Of a stretch of DNA of 5,397 nucleotides, positions 1 to 5,397 are shown piece by piece; positions within the stretch are counted from its first letter, which is position 1, and each line of letters begins with the position of its first letter. The notes beneath the pieces were generated by a model. The model saw only the letters and a program-made list of their open reading frames with translations, was not told the origin of the DNA and did not search any database. The DNA comes from an uncultured Ruminococcus sp. (GTDB lineage Bacteria; Bacillota; Clostridia; Oscillospirales; Acutalibacteraceae), in contig CADBRK010000165.1 in NCBI GenBank assembly GCA_902797065.1, forward strand, positions 1 through 5,397, in the 5' to 3' direction. The position numbers were made by a program, and so were the translations under genes.

Positions 1-372
1 AACTTAAAGAGAACTACGCCGCCTATCCCTTATTATTCAAAATATTTTTCAGAAGCCTTTGAAGAAGTCCCTGTTACTTTTGATTCCACCACAGATTATC
101 AACCCCTTGGAGATGTGCTTGATTGCGATCAATATGATCAATTAAGTGAAATTGCTCCGGATTATGATATTGACTACCTTTCATACACCGGAAACAAAAT
201 GTTCGGTTATCCTACGGGAGGAAATATCCCTTATATAGATAATAAAACGCATCTGCTATTTCAATTTGATTATGGAGTTGGCTGTCTATGGAAAATCTTT
301 TGGCTTATTTCTGATGAAGATTTAAGAAACCACATTTTTGATAATGTGATTCTTGAATCCGATATGGGCTGA
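1..372 (+). CDS. YwqG-like (DUF1963) protein, C-terminal part, truncated by window start
   Basis: The frame is open from the first base to the TGA at 370-372, giving 123 residues with no start in view; the GTG at 115 is internal and not a believable start because the coding-like sequence continues upstream of it. The C-terminal half carries the pattern of the DUF1963/YwqG family: a GNKMFGYPTGGNIPYID stretch (like the family's 'HkiGGyP' block), then THLLFQFDYG (like 'lLLQiDsd'), a short W-containing segment, and a closing DLRNHIFDNVILESD resembling the family's 'dL...dFsnv...wD' end. The molecular function of this family is not established. The protein is probably cytoplasmic, as no membrane segment is visible in this part. 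The stretch looks more AT-rich than recD2, which could mean a different history. Family assignment is by remembered motif pattern, not by a search. Confidence 0.72.
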   Translation, partial: NLKRTTPPIPYYSKYFSEAFEEVPVTFDSTTDYQPLGDVLDCDQYDQLSEIAPDYDIDYLSYTGNKMFGYPTGGNIPYIDNKTHLLFQFDYGVGCLWKIFWLISDEDLRNHIFDNVILESDMG

Positions 373-436
373 TACCATATATCAAACATATTCTGATTTA
401 CCGCAGGAACACTTTTTTAAATGGGAGAAAAAATCT

Positions 437-475
437 GTCGCAGACGGACTGCAATAACCCGTCTGCGACTTTTTT
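437..475. terminator. Bidirectional intrinsic terminator
   Basis: An 11-bp perfect inverted repeat, GTCGCAGACGG at 437-447 and CCGTCTGCGAC at 459-469, encloses an 11-nt loop. T470-T475 follows on the plus strand. On the minus strand the stem is followed by a U-rich tract from the A-run at 428-433. It can therefore end the YwqG-like gene (stop at 372) and the oppositely oriented DUF1540 gene (stop at 489), which converge here. Confidence 0.9.
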
Positions 476-488
476 AAAACAATGGTTT

Positions 489-689
489 TTATCGGTACTG
501 ACCCGGCGTGCTGTTCTTAAGTGTGAAGGATTCGCAGTCAACGCACTGGCACTGAGTGGGGTTTGCCTCGTGAGTGCCTATTGTAACACAGTTGAGCGAA
601 CAGTAGTTCTTCTCGCCGCAGTGGTGTTCACACTGGTCTACGGAACACTTGATGCTGAAATTTGCGTCTGTTTCTGAATGTTTACTCAT
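489..689 (-). CDS. DUF1540 domain-containing small cysteine-rich protein
   Basis: This 66-residue protein has eight cysteines (C15, C20, C24, C30, C34, C47, C49, C52) in the DUF1540 pattern: an IKCSV opening, a C-rich middle, CVTIGTHEA, and a closing CxCxxCESF. The spacing suggests metal binding, most likely zinc, but this is inference, as the family's function is unknown. There is no signal peptide or membrane segment, so a cytoplasmic location is likely. The ATG at 687-689 is supported by an AAAGGA ribosome binding site (minus strand, 700-705) ten bases upstream. The gene is divergent from recD2 across 104 bp and converges on the YwqG-like gene. Small DUF1540 proteins are frequent in Clostridia, and some are found in sporulating species, but nothing here shows sporulation control. 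Confidence 0.88.
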   Translation of the reverse strand: MSKHSETDANFSIKCSVDQCEHHCGEKNYCSLNCVTIGTHEANPTQCQCVDCESFTLKNSTPGQYR

Positions 690-712
690 AACGTTTGCTT
701 CCTTTTTTATAG

Positions 713-741
713 AATATTCGCCGCAAAGATAAAGGCGACAA
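713..741 (-). promoter_or_regulatory. Weak candidate promoter for the DUF1540 gene
   Basis: On the minus strand, TTGTCG (736-741) and AATATT (713-718) are 17 nt apart, each matching four of six sigma-A consensus bases. A transcript from here would start only a few bases ahead of the ribosome binding site, giving a very short leader. TATTCT (711-716) is an alternative -10 with 19-nt spacing. I see no convincing promoter for the divergent recD2 gene in the same gap (690-793). This is a tentative call. Confidence 0.2.
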
Positions 742-793
742 TAATAGTATTGCTGATTACGAAAGAATTATACCTTCAAGAGGATATGATAAT

Positions 794-3004
794 ATGGAAA
801 AAAATTCCGGAGAGATAAACGGCGTTGTCGATTCAATAGTATATGCAAACAGTCAGAACGGATATACCGTACTCAGGTTAGATGTTGAAGATGATCTTAT
901 CACGGCAGTTGGGACTATGCCCGGAGTAGGTATCGGCGACGAACTGAAGCTGACAGGTTATTTTACAAAGCACCAGAAGTACGGCGAACAGTTTGCCGTA
1001 ACGGATTGTGAGCGATGTCAGCCGAAAACAACAAGCGCTATACTCAACTATCTGTCAAGCCGATCAATTAAAGGCGTCGGACCGCTTACGGCTCAAAAAA
1101 TTGTGGAACTATTCAAAGAAAAAACCTTCGATGTAATAGAAAAGCAGCCGCAAAGACTCACAGAGGTAAAAGGCATTACCATGGCGAAAGCGATGAAGAT
1201 ACACGAGGAGATGAAAGAGGCAAACGGCTTCCGTGATCTGCTTGTGTTCCTTAAGCAGTACAACATAAACCCTCAGGAAGCTGTCAGGATATGGAACGTG
1301 TACGGTATAAAATCGAAGGAGATCATAGAAGAAAACCCGTTTATGCTTTGCGAGAACGGGATAGGCATAGCATTTTCACGCGCAAATGAGATCGCACTGG
1401 CAGGGAACATTGACAACGTAAGAGAACCGCGTACACGTGCCGCTATTCTGCATACGATCAGCTACAATACACGCAACGGCTATACATGCGTACCCGAAGA
1501 AAAACTGATCGACGTCTGTTCGGCATACATAAAGGAAGAACCGGAATATGTGTCGGAAGTGCTCGAAAAGATGGCAGACGATGAGTCTGTGTATAAGTGT
1601 ACAAAAGATGATGACAAGGAATATGTATTCCTGCCGATGTATTATCAGGCGGAAAACTATATTGCTGCACGTATAAAAATGCTGCTGCGTTATCCGCCGT
1701 CCGTGATCGAGGATATAGACGATCGTATCGGTGAGATCGAGTACGAAGTGGGATTCGGATATGCCCGCCTGCAGAAGGAAGCGATACACAAGGCGCTTAC
1801 TAAAGGTATACTTATACTCACCGGCGGACCCGGAACGGGAAAGACAACTACTCTGAATGCGATCATCAAGATTTTGCAGAAAAACAACGAGAAAGTCCTG
1901 CTTGCGGCGCCTACGGGACGCGCGGCTCAGAGAATGACCGTAGTGACGAAATGCGAAGCAAAGACGATCCACAGGCTGCTTGAAGTCGAATGGAAAGAGG
2001 GCGATAAGCCTGTCTTTAAACGCAACGAGCAGAACAATCTCAGGTGCGATACGCTGATACTTGACGAGGTATCAATGGTGGATTCTCTCTTGTTTGAAAG
2101 CTTGCTGAAAGCCGTGCCTCTCGGGTGCAGACTTATTTTTGTGGGTGACAACAACCAGCTTCCGTCTGTCGGCGCAGGTAATGTACTCGGCGATATGATA
2201 GAATCAAAGATCATTCCCACAGTAATACTCAACGAGATATTCAGGCAGTCGATGAGAAGTCTGATAGTTACAAACGCACACAGAATAAACAGGGGAGAGC
2301 CGCCTGTGATCGACGTTAAGAATAATGACTTCTTCTTTCTGAGAAATAATAATTCAAAATCCATTATGAATACGATAGTAGATCTCTGTATCAGGCGGCT
2401 GCCTAAATCGTACGGCTATTCACCTCTGGAGGATATACAGATATTGTCGCCGAGCAAGATAGGAGAATTGGGGACTGCGGAAATCAACAAAGCGATGCAG
2501 CAGGCGATAAATCCGCCAAGCCCCGAAAAGATGCAGATCTCGTTCAAAGAAAAGCTGCTGCGTATCGGCGACAAGGTAATGCAGTGCAAGAATAATTACG
2601 GTATTCCGTGGGAGGCTGATGACGGCAGCTGCGGCGAAGGCATATTCAACGGGGAGATAGGCATACTAAGCTCGATCGATACACGCAATAAGCAGATAAC
2701 GATAGACTTCGATTCAAAGACGGCCAAATACACCTATGAAGATATACAGGATGTGGAGCTTGCTTATTGCTGTACGATACACAAAAGCCAGGGCAACGAG
2801 TTTGAAGCGGTCATTATACCGATGTATAACAGCCCCAGACAGCTGATGTACAGAAACTTGCTCTACACGGGCGTTACTCGTGCCAAAAAGCTGATAATCC
2901 TGATCGGTTCGTCAGATTCCATGATGACTATGGTCAATAACTATAAGAAAACCGTTCGCTTTACGGGGTTAAAGGAATTTTTAACCGAGGATGGTGACTT
3001 CTGA
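794..3004 (+). CDS. recD2: RecD2-type ATP-dependent DNA helicase (SF1B, YrrC family)
   Basis: This 736-residue protein has the full RecD2 architecture. Residues 1-75 look like the N-terminal OB-like domain (VVDSIVYANSQNGYTVLRL). Helix-hairpin-helix-like segments follow at about 87-140 (SIKGVGPLTAQKIVELF, then EVKGITMAKAMKI). The SF1 motor has Walker A GGPGTGKTT (344-352), motif Ia APTGRAAQRM (372-381), Walker B LILDEVSMVD (421-430), motif III GDNNQLPSVGAG (451-462), FRQ (483-485), motif V IHKSQGNEF (662-670) and motif VI YTGVTRAKK (691-699). All catalytic motifs are intact and the length is normal for the family. RecD2 enzymes unwind DNA 5' to 3' and act in repair, recombination and fork maintenance in bacteria, without a RecBC complex. 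The start at 794 has AAGAGG (778-783) ten bases upstream. comF follows after 2 nt. Confidence 0.96.
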   Translation: MEKNSGEINGVVDSIVYANSQNGYTVLRLDVEDDLITAVGTMPGVGIGDELKLTGYFTKHQKYGEQFAVTDCERCQPKTTSAILNYLSSRSIKGVGPLTAQKIVELFKEKTFDVIEKQPQRLTEVKGITMAKAMKIHEEMKEANGFRDLLVFLKQYNINPQEAVRIWNVYGIKSKEIIEENPFMLCENGIGIAFSRANEIALAGNIDNVREPRTRAAILHTISYNTRNGYTCVPEEKLIDVCSAYIKEEPEYVSEVLEKMADDESVYKCTKDDDKEYVFLPMYYQAENYIAARIKMLLRYPPSVIEDIDDRIGEIEYEVGFGYARLQKEAIHKALTKGILILTGGPGTGKTTTLNAIIKILQKNNEKVLLAAPTGRAAQRMTVVTKCEAKTIHRLLEVEWKEGDKPVFKRNEQNNLRCDTLILDEVSMVDSLLFESLLKAVPLGCRLIFVGDNNQLPSVGAGNVLGDMIESKIIPTVILNEIFRQSMRSLIVTNAHRINRGEPPVIDVKNNDFFFLRNNNSKSIMNTIVDLCIRRLPKSYGYSPLEDIQILSPSKIGELGTAEINKAMQQAINPPSPEKMQISFKEKLLRIGDKVMQCKNNYGIPWEADDGSCGEGIFNGEIGILSSIDTRNKQITIDFDSKTAKYTYEDIQDVELAYCCTIHKSQGNEFEAVIIPMYNSPRQLMYRNLLYTGVTRAKKLIILIGSSDSMMTMVNNYKKTVRFTGLKEFLTEDGDF

Positions 3005-3006
3005 GA

Positions 3007-3651
3007 ATGAGATTTCTGACAATGCTTTTCCCGAATCGCTGCCCTTACTGCAATGCGGTTATAGAACCCGAAAAGCCGGTCTGTGATGAATGCTCGTTCC
3101 GGTTTGACCCGAAACCGTATATACAGCGTCTGCCAAACGGATGTACTTGTATATCTGCTTTTGAACACAGCGGAATACAAAGAAAGATGATGCTGGACTT
3201 TAAATTTCATAAGAAAAAGCACTACTACAAATCTTTTGCAGCGGTAATCAATATTCTTGTAAAAAACGAGTGGGGAGACATACATTTTGATTACTACACT
3301 TCTGTTCCCGCCCACAAAAGAAAGATCAAAGCAAGAGGTTACGATCAGACGAAAATCATTGCCGAAAGCGCCGCCGATCTCAATTGCTGTAAATACAGAA
3401 AGTTGCTCGTTCAGGTCAAAAATAACAGACCGCAGAGAGAACTCAACGCACAGGAGAGACGGGAAAACGTTAAAGGTGTCTACGAATTCTCGGGTAAATG
3501 CGATCTTGTCGGGAAAACGATACTGATTATAGATGATGTGATCACAACCGGGTCAACGCTTCTTGAATGTACGAATACTCTGCTCGAAAACGGAGCAAAG
3601 GCGGTCTGTTGTGCGACGGTCAACTGCAGAAGCCGTTCGGATGAGGATTAA
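3007..3651 (+). CDS. comF: ComF family protein (phosphoribosyltransferase-like)
   Basis: The 214-residue product has the ComF layout. An N-terminal four-cysteine zinc-ribbon-like motif (CPYC at 12-15, CDEC at 26-29) is followed by a PRTase-type fold with VPAHKRKIKARGYDQ (100-114), the conserved NRPQRELNAQERRENVKGVY block (140-159) and the PRPP-loop signature IIDDVITTGST (174-184). In competent bacteria ComF proteins support uptake or processing of transforming DNA; many non-competent species also carry them, so natural competence cannot be inferred. The ATG lies 2 nt after the recD2 stop. An SD-like AGGATGGTGA (2988-2997) lies inside the end of recD2, which fits translational coupling. No comFA helicase gene is next to it. 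Two hairpins follow the stop codon. Length and motifs show no damage. Confidence 0.93.
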   Translation: MRFLTMLFPNRCPYCNAVIEPEKPVCDECSFRFDPKPYIQRLPNGCTCISAFEHSGIQRKMMLDFKFHKKKHYYKSFAAVINILVKNEWGDIHFDYYTSVPAHKRKIKARGYDQTKIIAESAADLNCCKYRKLLVQVKNNRPQRELNAQERRENVKGVYEFSGKCDLVGKTILIIDDVITTGSTLLECTNTLLENGAKAVCCATVNCRSRSDED

Positions 3652-3655
3652 ACAG

Positions 3656-3689
3656 AAAGATGGGGCTGACAAAATCAACTCCATCTTTT
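3656..3689 (+). terminator. Hairpin after comF (first of two)
   Basis: AAAGATGGGG (3656-3665) pairs with CTCCATCTTT (3679-3688), ten pairs including one G-U, around a 13-nt loop. The U-tract is short and interrupted (TTTTGCGTTTATTATT), so termination may be partial. The stem begins only 4 bases after the comF stop. Read on the minus strand, the same hairpin lies downstream of the VWA lipoprotein gene. Confidence 0.6.
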
Positions 3690-3716
3690 GCGTTTATTAT
3701 TGCAATTTTCAAATTC

Positions 3717-3747
3717 AAGCTGCTGCCGATACGGTGACAGCTTTTTT
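3717..3747 (+). terminator. Second hairpin with T-run, comF operon terminator
   Basis: AAGCTG (3717-3722) pairs with CAGCTT (3738-3743). An inner CCG/CGG stem and two G-U pairs close a tight loop, and T3742-T3747 follows. It is the better plus-strand terminator for recD2-comF. The minus strand has only a weak U-rich tail here, so for the convergent lipoprotein gene (stop at 3784) it is a less certain terminator. Confidence 0.72.
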
Positions 3748-3783
3748 CTTGTACGCCGAATACATACCATGCGTCGTAATATG

Positions 3784-5088
3784 TTACTGCTTATACTCGT
3801 TTACAATATCGATAATAATATCGTACAGACTTTGTACTTCGTAATAACCGATTATCGGCTCGAGGTGAGAATCTCCGATACCCGAATCGTCCGTAAGGAA
3901 TACGTATTTTCCGTTGGTTGCTATTGCAAGCGCTCTGCCGAAAAGCTCGGTATCACGTTCCGAGTTTGACGATACTATGGGGATAATGTGAATACCCTTT
4001 GCGGAGGCTTCTTTTATAGTCATAGCTATTGTTTCTTCCGTTCCTTTGTGAGGAGGAGCGTCGAATATCAGGAATGCAAGCTTGACAGAGTTGTCGTCCC
4101 AGCTTGCGTTGTAAACGGATTCCTTCAGAATATCGGCAACCGCTTCGGGCATATCTCCGCCGCCTGTAGCTTCTTCCGCATTCAGTGCGGATTGCAGCTC
4201 TTTGATGTTATCCGTAAAGTTGTGGCAATTTGTTACGTACTCGTCGCCCTCGTCACGGTAGAAGTTTACGGCATACCGTGTGTTCTCCGTTCCCAGTTTT
4301 TCGGTAATGGCTGTAAACTCACTCTGGAGGAAAAGCATCTCATCGGACATCGAGCCTGTTGTGTCGAGAATGAACATAATATCTGTTTTTTTATACAGTT
4401 CCCCTTCATAGTCGAATGTAACATCGGTAACGCTGTCGGATGATTTAACGGCAGACTGATTATCGTTTTTCGGCTGCTGTACCTCGCAGGTCTGCTTTTT
4501 GCCGTTGAATTCGATCTCGGCAGATACAGGACTGCTGCCCTCGGGAGAAAACAGATATGCGCAGCCATTTTTGTCTGTCACCGATTTCCAGATCACCTTG
4601 CTGTCGCTGCCTGTAAGCGTGACCGCCGCATTGACTACCGGCTGACCCTTTGAGTCCTTTACGTTTACTACGGTACGGAAACGGGGGTCTATACCGTAGC
4701 TCGGGAAAGAGATCAGATCCGTGTTAACAAGATTGGAGAAAAAGCCCCAGTTATCGTTATCGCTCCATACTCCGGCGGTGAGCTGACCTGCCCTGGGCGG
4801 TTCGGATTCGGGCTTGCTTACTTCTGAGGGATCATAAGTTGCCGGGGGAGCGGTATTGCCCGGAGCGTCATCGTAATAACCATCTGCTGAGGCAGGTGCG
4901 GCAATATCATAGTCTCCGCCGTCGTATCCGTCGGGAGCTGCTTCAAAAGTATCTCCGGCGGTTTTGTTTGTCATTGCGGGTACGTGCGGTTCGTCGGCAA
5001 CTGCCGACTCGGTCTTCTGACTGCAGCCTGCAAACGCAGCTGTCAATGCTATGATGATCATAGAAATAACTATTTTCTTACTTTTCAT
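3784..5088 (-). CDS. Secreted lipoprotein with a von Willebrand factor A (VWA) domain
   Basis: This is a 434-residue protein. Residues 1-22 form a lipoprotein signal (KSKK, a hydrophobic core, then TAAFAGC with the probable lipidated Cys22), so it should be anchored on the outer face of the membrane. Residues 23-98 are a low-complexity linker rich in Asp, Pro, Ala, Gly and Tyr. A conserved-looking block, PPRAGQLTAGVWSDNDNW (97-114), follows. Residues about 135-205 (VVNVKDSKGQPVVNAAVTL, then VTDKNGCAYLF) resemble a carboxypeptidase-regulatory or Ig-like beta domain. The VWA domain spans about 235-430. Its MIDAS metal site appears intact: DTTGS (242-246), Thr308 in ATGGGDMPE, and Asp343 in FDAPPH. 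VWA domains usually mediate metal-dependent protein binding; the ligand is unknown. The ATG at 5086-5088 has an AAAGGAG site (5098-5104) nine bases upstream. It has its own promoter and is convergent with comF. Confidence 0.9.
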   Translation of the reverse strand: MKSKKIVISMIIIALTAAFAGCSQKTESAVADEPHVPAMTNKTAGDTFEAAPDGYDGGDYDIAAPASADGYYDDAPGNTAPPATYDPSEVSKPESEPPRAGQLTAGVWSDNDNWGFFSNLVNTDLISFPSYGIDPRFRTVVNVKDSKGQPVVNAAVTLTGSDSKVIWKSVTDKNGCAYLFSPEGSSPVSAEIEFNGKKQTCEVQQPKNDNQSAVKSSDSVTDVTFDYEGELYKKTDIMFILDTTGSMSDEMLFLQSEFTAITEKLGTENTRYAVNFYRDEGDEYVTNCHNFTDNIKELQSALNAEEATGGGDMPEAVADILKESVYNASWDDNSVKLAFLIFDAPPHKGTEETIAMTIKEASAKGIHIIPIVSSNSERDTELFGRALAIATNGKYVFLTDDSGIGDSHLEPIIGYYEVQSLYDIIIDIVNEYKQ

Positions 5089-5115
5089 ATACTTCGTCTC
5101 CTTTGCGTTTTTTTC

Positions 5116-5144
5116 ATTATATCAATATGTATAATACAATTCAA
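5116..5144 (-). promoter_or_regulatory. Sigma-A type promoter of the VWA lipoprotein gene
   Basis: On the minus strand, TTGAAT (-35, at 5139-5144) and TATAAT (-10, at 5116-5121) are exactly 17 nt apart. A TGA directly before TATAAT gives an extended -10 (TGnTATAAT). The -10 is a perfect consensus. Transcription should start near 5109, just ahead of the AAAGGAG site at 5098-5104, giving a leader of about 20 nt. This makes the lipoprotein gene independent of metK. Confidence 0.8.
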
Positions 5145-5163
5145 TACTTTCACAAAAAGTTTA

Positions 5164-5200
5164 TAAAAAATACAAAAAGCGGCAAGAAACACCTGCCGCT
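5164..5200 (-). terminator. Intrinsic terminator of metK
   Basis: On the minus strand, AGCGGCA (5194-5200) pairs with TGCCGCT (5178-5184), with an extra G-U pair closing a 7-nt loop. The stem is followed by TTTTTGTATTTTTT (down to about 5165). It starts about 30 bases after the metK stop and ends about 20 bases before the -35 box of the lipoprotein promoter, separating the two transcription units. Confidence 0.88.
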
Positions 5201-5229
5201 TGATAATATGTAATTATGTAATGATCGTC

Positions 5230-5397
5230 TTATTGACACAGCTCTGCAACAACTGTTTTGAGCTTCTCGACTCTGTTGAGTCTTTCCCACTCGACGCCGA
5301 GGTCTTCTCTGCCGATATGGCCGTAGCTTGCAAGCTGTCTGTAGATGGGTCTCTGCAGCTTAAGCTTCTTGATGATAACCTTCGGTCTGAGGTCAAA
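5230..5397 (-). CDS. metK: S-adenosylmethionine synthetase, C-terminal end, truncated by window end
   Basis: Fifty-five codons are visible before the TAA at 5230-5232. They read FDLRPKVIIKKLKLQRPIYR, then QLASYGHIGRED, then WERLNRVEKLK. This matches the well-conserved MetK C-terminus (FDLRP...I...L.L..PIY..tAaYGHFGR...WE..d). MetK condenses methionine and ATP into S-adenosylmethionine, the cell's main methyl donor, in the cytoplasm. The catalytic N-terminal and central parts lie outside the window, so completeness cannot be judged. A terminator follows the stop codon, so the VWA lipoprotein gene downstream on the same strand is probably not co-transcribed. Confidence 0.93.
   Translation of the reverse strand, partial: FDLRPKVIIKKLKLQRPIYRQLASYGHIGREDLGVEWERLNRVEKLKTVVAELCQ

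Noticed and set aside
1376..1972. Minus-strand open frame of 198 codons inside recD2
   Set aside because: It lies entirely within the intact recD2 gene, has no ribosome binding site or recognisable motif, and its Arg/Cys/Phe/His-rich product is typical of antisense shadow frames.
1927..2364. Minus-strand open frame of 145 codons inside recD2
   Set aside because: Shadow of the recD2 motor domain, with Ser/Leu-rich composition and no family features.
2941..3315. Minus-strand open frame across the recD2-comF junction
   Set aside because: Overlaps two well-supported genes on the opposite strand and has no motif or ribosome binding site.
3563..3969. Overlapping plus-strand open frames covering the end of comF, the terminators and the lipoprotein 3' end
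   Set aside because: They run through two hairpins and two real genes and have Cys/Tyr/Arg-rich nonsense composition.
3988..4443. Plus-strand open frame of 151 codons antisense to the lipoprotein gene
   Set aside because: Antisense to the VWA domain, whose motifs are intact; the product has no coherent domain.
5206..5224. Short direct repeat ATGTAAT-T-ATGTAAT downstream of metK
   Set aside because: Only two 7-bp AT-rich copies, easily expected by chance, with no flanking mobile element.
5089..5229. Possible SAM riboswitch or regulatory RNA near metK
   Set aside because: This is the 3' side of metK and contains only a simple terminator and a promoter. A SAM riboswitch would lie upstream of metK, outside the window.
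5214..5396. Minus-strand Ser-rich 60-codon frame at the right edge
   Set aside because: The true coding frame here is metK, ending at 5230; this is another frame of the same DNA.

Overview
The window looks like ordinary chromosomal DNA from an anaerobic Clostridia member, probably an Oscillospiraceae/Ruminococcus-like gut bacterium. This is inferred from gene content and style: a DUF1540 Cys-rich miniprotein, a RecD2-type helicase without RecBC nearby, a ComF protein, a lipoprotein with a VWA domain, strong AGGAG-type ribosome binding sites and intermediate GC. No species can be assigned from sequence alone.

Layout from left to right. (1) 1-372, plus strand: the C-terminal part of a YwqG/DUF1963-like protein, cut by the window edge. 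(2) 437-475: a strong hairpin with U-tracts on both sides, able to end transcription from both directions. (3) 489-689, minus strand: a 66-residue eight-cysteine DUF1540 protein. (4) 794-3651, plus strand: recD2 (SF1B DNA helicase) and a comF-family phosphoribosyltransferase-like gene, separated by 2 nt and surely one operon, divergent from the DUF1540 gene. (5) 3652-3783: a convergent intergenic region with two terminator-like hairpins. (6) 3784-5088, minus strand: a secreted lipoprotein with a low-complexity linker, a probable Ig/carboxypeptidase-regulatory-like domain and a VWA domain with an intact MIDAS. Its own near-consensus sigma-A promoter lies at 5116-5144. (7) 5178-5200: the terminator of the next gene. 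(8) 5230-5397, minus strand: the last 55 codons of metK (S-adenosylmethionine synthetase), running off the right edge.

How the genes relate: recD2 and comF form a DNA-metabolism pair (helicase for repair or recombination; ComF family linked to DNA uptake and recombination). MetK is central metabolism. The VWA lipoprotein has its own promoter and terminator region and is an independent surface protein. The DUF1540 and YwqG-like genes have no known functional link to the others. No intergenic stretch exceeds 150 bases. I saw no tRNA, rRNA, CRISPR array, insertion sequence, riboswitch or prophage signal.

I did not find a clear new biological system here. The least explained items are the VWA lipoprotein, the DUF1540 protein divergent from recD2, and a possible out-of-frame coding remnant just after the YwqG-like gene.
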